Below, piece after piece: positions 58,701 through 64,000 of a DNA stretch of 64,000 bases. The stretch comes from Athripsodes cinereus (lineage: Eukaryota > Arthropoda > Insecta > Trichoptera > Leptoceridae). Within the stretch, counting starts at the first letter, position 1; the number at the start of each line of letters is the position of its first letter. Where the stretch lies: the NCBI GenBank assembly GCA_947579605.1, contig OX388314.1, positions 1-64,000 on the forward strand. Direction: 5' to 3'. Position numbers and translations under genes: made by a program. The notes below the pieces were generated by a model. That model was not told where the DNA came from and searched no databases. It worked only from the letters and a program-made list of their open reading frames with translations.

Positions 58701-59867
58701 CTTCGCCATTGCGCATGATATGTAATTGTTGTATAAAAGAAGATTTGTTAGAGTCGATCTTCCCTGGACAAACCCATGCTGTTTGGCTGTGATATAGGAG
58801 CTTATGCATGGTGAGACCGTCTCCAGGACAAGGACTTCAAAAACTTTGGCAACTATAGACTGGATGCATATTGGTCTGTAATTTTCCACCGAACCTTTCT
58901 CACCTGACTTAAATATGGGAGTTAGAAAACCTCGTTTCCAGGAAGATGGGAAAACTCCAGTAGTTAATGACTTATTATAAATCATCTGCAAAGGGACAGA
59001 CAATGCAGAGTAGCAATTTTTCAAAAAAACAGGAGGTACAGATAATTATATCATTATTTATTGTATTTTATAGTTATAAAGCATGCTTTAACTAGCCAAA
59101 TCCAATTTGTAAGCACCCACACCCAATACTCTCTCTCTCTCTCTGCCTACCCTCAAAGGGATTTGTATATATTTGATATGTGATTGCAGTATACCTACTG
59201 AAATATCCCATATATATATAAAGAAATGAAAGTACCAAACTCCAGATAAATACCAGAGATATTTTCAATGTAACAAATACAACACAATGCTTCTAACAGT
59301 GCAATTATTATTTAGTATATTTCATTTTCTGTTGTGTTTTTAAAGCATAATATAAATATACCAAAATTACAAAAATTGGCGATTTCTCGAATGTTAAGCA
59401 TTTGGACTTGTTGAGTTAATCATGTATCAACAATTATGTGAAATGGTCTCGATAAGACACAGGTGCCGATATCGAAACATAACATCGTTTCCACAAACCC
59501 AAACTTCATATTCTGAAGATGGGCCGAGTCTCGTACCATTTGCAAAGGCATGAGCCATGTCTATGCTCGACAATATGCAGTGAAATGGAGTAAAGCTTTT
59601 ACTTCATGTATATGTATGTGTGCGCGTCTGTGTATGTGTAGTAGTAGTAGTTAGTATGTATCAAAGTGAGTGATATAACTCACCCACAAGTTTCCAGCTT
59701 GATGTCCCACGTAGGTAAAGAAGATGGGATTGGTCTCCTTGATGTAGTCCACAGTGTCGGGTTTGGTCACCAGAGACACTGCTGGTCCTGCCATCCTCAG
59801 AGCATAGTTGCTCAGCTCCTCTTTGCTCTGCTCTCCACTGTACTCATGTTTCATAGATCCCTTAATG
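55725..59867 (-). CDS. TMX3: TMX3-like ER thioredoxin-family membrane protein (N-terminus not in window)
   Basis: Exons on the - strand: 59684-59867, 57235-57382, 56721-56943, 55871-56283 and 55725-55750. GT-AG borders and phases agree at every join, giving about 330 residues. TMX3 is an ER membrane disulfide isomerase with a thioredoxin domain, two redox-inactive thioredoxin-like domains and a C-terminal membrane helix. Visible matches are SNYALRMAGPAVSLVT, NPIFFTYVGHQAGNLW, HLPTVFVYKDNQAFFFP, EKKDDLHEHFQFGWLG, LPLPQLLIINST, and the membrane segment NPVLTALIFGLPLGFLSLIF, followed by an acidic tail ending GHEKKE. The first listed exon starts in phase 2, so upstream exons, including the CXXC active site, must lie to the right. 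I found none up to 64000. A LINE sits in the intron between 57382 and 59684. Confidence 0.85.
57424..59040 (-). pseudogene. Jockey-type LINE, 5'-truncated, in a TMX3-like intron
   Basis: The open frame 57891-59024 gives 377 residues: VFPSSWKRGFLTPIFKSGEK, YRPICIQSIVAKVFE, KQHGFVQGRSTLTNLL, IYTDFSKAFDTVNHAVL (catalytic Asp), SGVPQGSHLGPILFVLFVND, ALLYADDFKIF (YADD) and LGIIFDDRLNFIKHI. A one-base shift in a T run near 57893 moves the C-terminus (57559-57897, EMRLVSLHDLGVLFDLLTLK and on) to another frame. The 3' end reads GGCTATTCAGCCGTAT, then AATAAATAAATAAATAAAAA near 57424-57450. Same strand as the host gene. The endonuclease is missing. Confidence 0.85.
59041..59683. other. Intron sequence, nothing coding seen
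   Basis: Rest of the TMX3-like intron. CT microsatellite at about 59131-59143 and a GTAGTAGTAG run at 59637. Confidence 0.5.
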
Positions 59868-60189
59868 CTGCACACCACACAATTCACAACATTATAATTT
59901 ATTTATTCAACCAAATATACGGCTTACGACATTTACAAAAATATAAAAAAAAACTAAAACATAAACACGTGTGGACTCATACAAATATAGGTACATATAT
60001 AATAATATAACTATACATAGGCACATTTTTATACTTAGATCTATCATGTTCGTTGCTAAAACAAATTAGGAATTATACAAGTAATTTATATCCTACCCAT
60101 CAGGTGACAATAATGCGGAGAACACTGTTATTTGCGAGTACAGTTGACAAATGTAATGCTGACATTCGCTTAGTTATAAAGTATATAGA

Positions 60190-60358
60190 GTTCGTCGGTA
60201 GCCTGGAGGTAGAGTCTCTGCCTCGTGAACAAGGGGTCCGTGGTTCGATACCAAGTACCGGCAAACTCCCCTTTCACGACACAAGCTTTTAGTAGCTTAC
60301 TGTGAAAGGTGTATAAGGTTGTATTTGGGTTTATAACAAACAAAACCCAGATATCTTT
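60190..60358 (+). mobile_element. tRNA-derived SINE, longest copy
   Basis: GTTCGTCGGTAGCCTGGAGG (A box) to GGTTCGATACC (B box), then body CACGACACAAGCTTTTAGTA and tail GGTTGTATTTGGGTTTATAA and AACAAAACCCAGATATC with a T/A-rich end. It defines the full unit of about 165 bp from which the other three copies are truncated. Confidence 0.85.
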
Positions 60359-60378
60359 TCTAAAAAAAAAACTATTAA

Positions 60379-61335
60379 TTAACCCGGCGTCATTGAGGCA
60401 GGGTCAATATGACCCTGCACGTTTTGTATACGAAAATTTTCTTAGAAATAATTGCCACACACAACTGTATGTCTCAGTAGCTGCAGCAAAGTATCACCCC
60501 TACCCTTTGTGTACCTCACTTTAGTCCTCCATCGCCCACGCAAGGAGCAACATGCGTGTAAACCTGCGACCGGGTAATTATGACCCAGCTCAACGGCGAC
60601 GTTGCTACTTTGTGCCATATATTTTTTTCATGTTTTATTGAGTTTCACTTATTTTCGTTACTTTTTTTAAGATAACTATCTAATATCCATTTCATAAATA
60701 GCTGTCTTTGCTTTGATGATAAGTTTACACGCAACTTACGAAAAGAATGTGACATTTTGGCTCCTGTTCGTCAAATCTTTGAATCATTCGTCGAAAATTG
60801 TAAAAAAATATATTCTTGGAGAACATGTTACGATAGATGAAATGTTGGTTGTCATCAGAGGAAAAGCTAAGTTTAGGTAGCATATACCGTTGAAACCAGC
60901 AAAATACGGCATAAAAAATTTCGTACTGGTTGATGCTAGTAACTTTTATATTTCAAATTTAGAAATATATGCAGGAAAGCCAAAGTTCCTGATATTTCTG
61001 TGATTAATACTCCAATGATAGAAAGGTTAGATAGTATAGATTTAATTAAAGTATATTTTTTGTAAAAAACGATATTGTTTTTTGTTGATAAAAAGAATTT
61101 CGAAAAGAGTTACATTTTTGTTTTATAATTAATAGTCTTAATGAAAGTTAAGAATAAAAACTATTTCATTTATTACCGATATGTTTTATTGCTACTACTG
61201 ATTAAAAAGACAGTTATATATTATAAATATCTAATTTTAAAAATTATAAATTATTTTATTCTTGAAAAAAATAGCAACAATTTTAACACCTCAACGATGG
61301 TGTAACTTTTTTCCGCCACAATGACGCCGGGTTAA
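60379..61335 (+). mobile_element. piggyBac-type element, internally deleted
   Basis: TTAA at 60379-60382 and 61332-61335 is the piggyBac target duplication. The ends CCCGGCGTCATTG and CAATGACGCCGGG are perfect 13-bp inverted repeats and continue with one mismatch. A transposase remnant is readable near 60758-60985: PVRQIFESFVENCKKIY, HVTIDEMLVVIRGKAKFR, a stop, then PLKPAKYGIKNFVLVDASNF and LEIYAGK. These are the core DDE region of piggyBac transposases (known family). The start and end of the gene are gone. Confidence 0.9.
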
Positions 61336-61580
61336 TATAAACTTTGATAGGAGGTATGAAACCATCCTTTGCAAATGTTTATTTATACCAGAAATTAATA
61401 AGTACAAACATTCCATAAAATTATAATATTTTTAAAGAATTTAACAAAAAAATTATATACATTTAGAGGAATAAGTACTTTATTATTTTAGTTGTGTTGT
61501 TTCTGTACTGCATGTAAGAAGCTAACTGGGTAACAAGAAACAGTAAAGTATGCATTTGTGAATTTATACAATGCATCTTA

Positions 61581-63109
61581 CGGCCGGTCTCAATAAGCGA
61601 TCTATCTCCGAACTTTTGTTAAAAATCGATCTATCTTTCCGTTTTCCCGTTTCAATTAACATAGCTGAGATAGAATCGCTATCCAAATTCTCTATCTATC
61701 TTTCGGAGTGCTGCGAGTTATAGAATGTATGGAAATCAACGAAAATGCGTTTCAATATCCTAACTCAAGTTGCTTGTCGTATCCGTGGTAACAAATTTTT
61801 ATATGATTTTGTTATCGCCGGATTTTGACAGATTGACAGTGGAGTTAAGTGTTTTGACTTTTTGAGGTTGATTATTAGAATTATTCGAAGCTGGAGTATT
61901 TTATTCCAACGAAGATCCTAAGAAGCAATACCTGAGAATTGATTATATGTCCGAACTTTCGAGCAAAGGGTTCACATACCGGTTCCATTTGAACAAAACT
62001 GAAGTGAATAATTTGTTGACGGAAATAGTGCCAACACTACGTGTAACTTCTTCTCGTTACATATCTTATAAGCATCTTTATTCATATGTTATGTCCACAG
62101 TTAATACATTATTCTTTAGTCATTTCATCATCATCTAGGATAGATAGGAATAAATAATAAAGTCTAATATGTAAACATTTTTTGGTTTTAATTGATAGCT
62201 TAATAAATATTTAAACATAAAACAAAACTAATTTATTATTTATCCATACATTTATATATACCTATATATTTTATTTTACAAAAATACACGGCACAAGCCT
62301 TTACCATGTTTGGATACAATTATACTAATATAAACAACGATCGCTTCCTGGCAGCTTTCTTCAAATTCTCCCACTTCAGTCGCAGCTGCTCAGAGCATCG
62401 AAAATCTCCCGTGTCAGCAGAATATTGGCTCGCAATCGCCTTCTACGCCTTTTAATTTGTTGTTGGTTGCGTTGGTGGATTTGGTAATAACCGATATTTG
62501 ATTATATCCAGCCCCTCAGGCTGCCCACTGTGACGCCTCCGGTGTAGACAAACTTTGTGCAGTATAGAATTCGGATAAATGGAAGTCCCCAGACTTCTGC
62601 GCTATCCGGGTAGTCGGTGGGTCTCCTTCAATGTCTAACAACAACAACACCTGGTCCTTTCCAAGAGGTTTTGCTTTCACCTGAAATTTAAGGCATTTAT
62701 TTATCAGATATACAACAAGGCTGGTGTTATTTCTTACAACTGCACAGAACTGTGACATGGATTCCAGCATACAATATAATACTACATATATTATATTATA
62801 TGATCATTAAAAAAGAAAACAATATTATCACTTACATTAAGTGATGATTCCATATTAATTTCGTTATTTACAAATGCAGCAGACAATACACGCACCGAAA
62901 AAGATGACACGACGAGAAATGAAAACATGAAAATCAACACCGCCACACGGTAACTATGGTAATCGGAAGGAACAGCGATAGGAACCCTATCTATCTCTGG
63001 CCACTTACTTTTTCTTTATTGAGACGCGGGTCGAAGTTAGATAAAAATTGGAATTTTATCTCGGATCGCGTTGACAAGGCTACCTCGGTTATGTTATTGA
63101 GACCGGCCA
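61581..63109. mobile_element. PIF/Harbinger element with two gene remnants
   Basis: Terminal inverted repeats YGGCCGGTCTCAATAA, with TTA on both sides (61578-61580 and 63110-63112), the 3-bp duplication of PIF/Harbinger. On the + strand near 61880-62090, AGVFYSNEDPKKQYLRIDYM, then GFTYRFHLNKTEVNNLL resembles the N-terminus of Harbinger transposase. On the - strand, a Myb/SANT-like protein begins MESSLN near 62855 and is joined across a GT-AG intron (GTAAGTG near 62848) to VKAKPLGKDQVLLLLD at 62633-62682. It resumes near 62350-62440 as IASQYSADTGDFRCSEQLRL and KWENLKKAARKRSL. A dispersed repeat (62505-62632) breaks it. Two-gene layout is typical of the superfamily. Confidence 0.8.
62505..62632 (-). 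repeat. Dispersed repeat copy inside the Harbinger Myb-like gene
   Basis: Reverse complement of the 41093-41215 repeat (CATTGAAGGAGACCCACCG, CGCAGAAGTCTGGGGACTTC, CATTTATCCGAATTCTATAC and GTGGGCAGCCTGAGGGGCTGG). It interrupts the Myb-like frame right after LLLLD. Confidence 0.7.
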
Positions 63110-63303
63110 TTAGTAGATAAAATAAATAAAGTATCCATAATCTCTCTCTACAGGATCCTCGGTACGAGTTTGGTCATTGCAGAGAAGAGGGAAACAAACA
63201 AAATGTTAAATCAATTGTAATTACGTCACTGTCACCTGTAGTATTATTTTACCTAATATACATATTAACCAACTAACTATCTTGTACCAATTTCACAGTT
63301 TAA

Positions 63304-63467
63304 TGGCCGGTCTCAATAACATAACCGAGTTAGCCTTGTCAACGCGATCCGAGATAGAATTCCAATTTGTATCGTTCTTCGACCCGCGTCTCAATAAAGA
63401 AAAAGTACGTGGCCAGAGATAGATAGGGTTCCTATCGCTGTTCCCTCCAATTGCCGATGCGATTGAT
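63304..63467. mobile_element. Truncated second Harbinger copy, inverted
   Basis: TGGCCGGTCTCAATAACATA through CGTGGCCAGAGATAGATAGG is the reverse complement of the right end of the 61581-63109 element (about 62950-63109), at roughly 95 percent identity by eye. The other end is missing. Confidence 0.85.
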
Positions 63468-63499
63468 ATCCGCATCATATTATAATTACGAATGTTTGG

Positions 63500-63710
63500 A
63501 GTCAAAAAACTTTACAAAGTTTAATTTATGGACCGACGGTTCTTGGTGGAAGTTCATTTCAATAATTTTTAAAATGAAACACGATATTATAGTTATTCCA
63601 CTATTGAATTTATTTATTTTTGCAAGCCGACTCGCAAAAATAAATAAAGTCAATAGTGGAATACTTATATTTCGTGTTTCATTTAAAAAAATATTAAAAA
63701 ACTTTACTAA
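63500..63710. mobile_element. Foldback MITE, short-armed copy
   Basis: AAAGTTTAATTTATGGACCG and ACGGTTCTTGGTGGAAGTTC lead into TATTCCACTATTGAATTTAT, TTATTTTTGCAAGCCGACTC, and the return arm GCAAAAATAAATAAAGTCAA. The loop and the GCTCTTGAAAG part of the 16.1-kb copy are deleted. Confidence 0.8.
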
Positions 63711-63789
63711 TACCACTAAAAATGATTATATGCGCGACAAGGTTTTAAGAAACACAATGTTTTGCCATATACATTATACTACCATACTA

Positions 63790-64000
63790 TACTATACCCT
63801 CAAGGCCCTCACGCCGTGTCCCAAGTGGGGTAGGCAGAGAGAACGGAACGCCAAACATATCTATCTTTACACACTTCCTTCGCTTCTTCCACATTCATAC
63901 AGTTTCTCATACACGCACGTCGGTTCCTCTGACTGAACACGCGGCCGTCCTTGAGAATTTGATCCACGTGGTTCTCGGACGCCCGCGCTTGCTCACACCC
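63790..64000 (-). pseudogene. 3' end of an RTE-like LINE, second copy
   Basis: Matches 26285-26500: CCTCACGCCGTGTCCCAAGT, GGGGTAGGCAGAGAGAACGG, CACGCGGCCGTCC and GATCCACGTGGTTCT. On the - strand it reads HVDQILKDGR-like, SVRGTDVRV, then WKKRRKCVKI and GVPFSLPTPLG. It continues past the window edge. Confidence 0.75.

Noticed and set aside
62516..62770. 84-residue open frame as a TMX3 exon
   Set aside because: It mixes the Harbinger Myb-like exon with a dispersed repeat; no thioredoxin motif and no phase match to the TMX3-like exons.
62840..62935. Signal-peptide-like MFSFLVVSSFSVRVLSA as the first exon of TMX3
   Set aside because: It lies inside the Harbinger terminal repeats and leads in frame to the Myb-like MESSLN start, so it is more likely element leader.

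Overview
The window is nuclear DNA of an insect, most likely a moth or butterfly. It carries the insect telomere repeat (CCTAA on the + strand, TTAGG on the other), two R1-clade LINEs embedded in that repeat as SART and TRAS elements are in Lepidoptera, many GGTACCTACC-type low-complexity tracts, and intron-bearing animal genes. The species cannot be named from the sequence.

Left arm (1-14.3 kb): a telomere-type block. From left to right it holds the 5' half of an apparently intact SART-like LINE on the - strand (1-4060), about 3.57 kb of nearly pure telomere repeat (4061-7632), a foldback element inserted in the repeat (7633-8211), a short remnant of repeat, a TRAS-like LINE on the + strand (8235-14237) broken by frameshifts, stops and a nested retroposon, and a last short telomere-repeat tract (14238-14309). 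Because the + strand reads CCTAA, the chromosome end should lie to the left. The array would then be telomeric or near-telomeric, with gene-bearing DNA beginning to its right. From 14.3 to 14.75 kb there are hairpins and a 152-bp tandem duplication that carry telomere-like words.

Right arm (14.7-64 kb): ordinary gene-bearing DNA with a heavy transposon load. Four host genes are readable by joining exons with GT-AG borders and matching phases: an unrecognised 253-residue protein (17746-21284, -), a CCDC66-like ciliary/centrosomal coiled-coil protein (21661-33223, -, 5' end not found), PDCD5 (43246-44468, +, complete, three exons), and a TMX3-like ER thioredoxin-family membrane protein (55725-59867, -, N-terminal thioredoxin exons not in view).

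Between and inside these genes lies a dense collection of mobile elements: an intact pogo-type transposon with terminal repeats and a 623-residue transposase (52368-55243), a piggyBac remnant (60379-61335), a two-gene PIF/Harbinger remnant (61581-63109), three hAT-like elements and one unassigned element with 8-bp target duplications, several foldback MITEs, a tRNA-derived SINE family, and at least seven LINE remnants. Many insertions are nested, so relative ages can be read. The most unusual items are the telomere-side architecture, the long perfect palindromes inside the telomere array, and an RNA-like hairpin at LINE 3' ends that is kept by compensating base changes.
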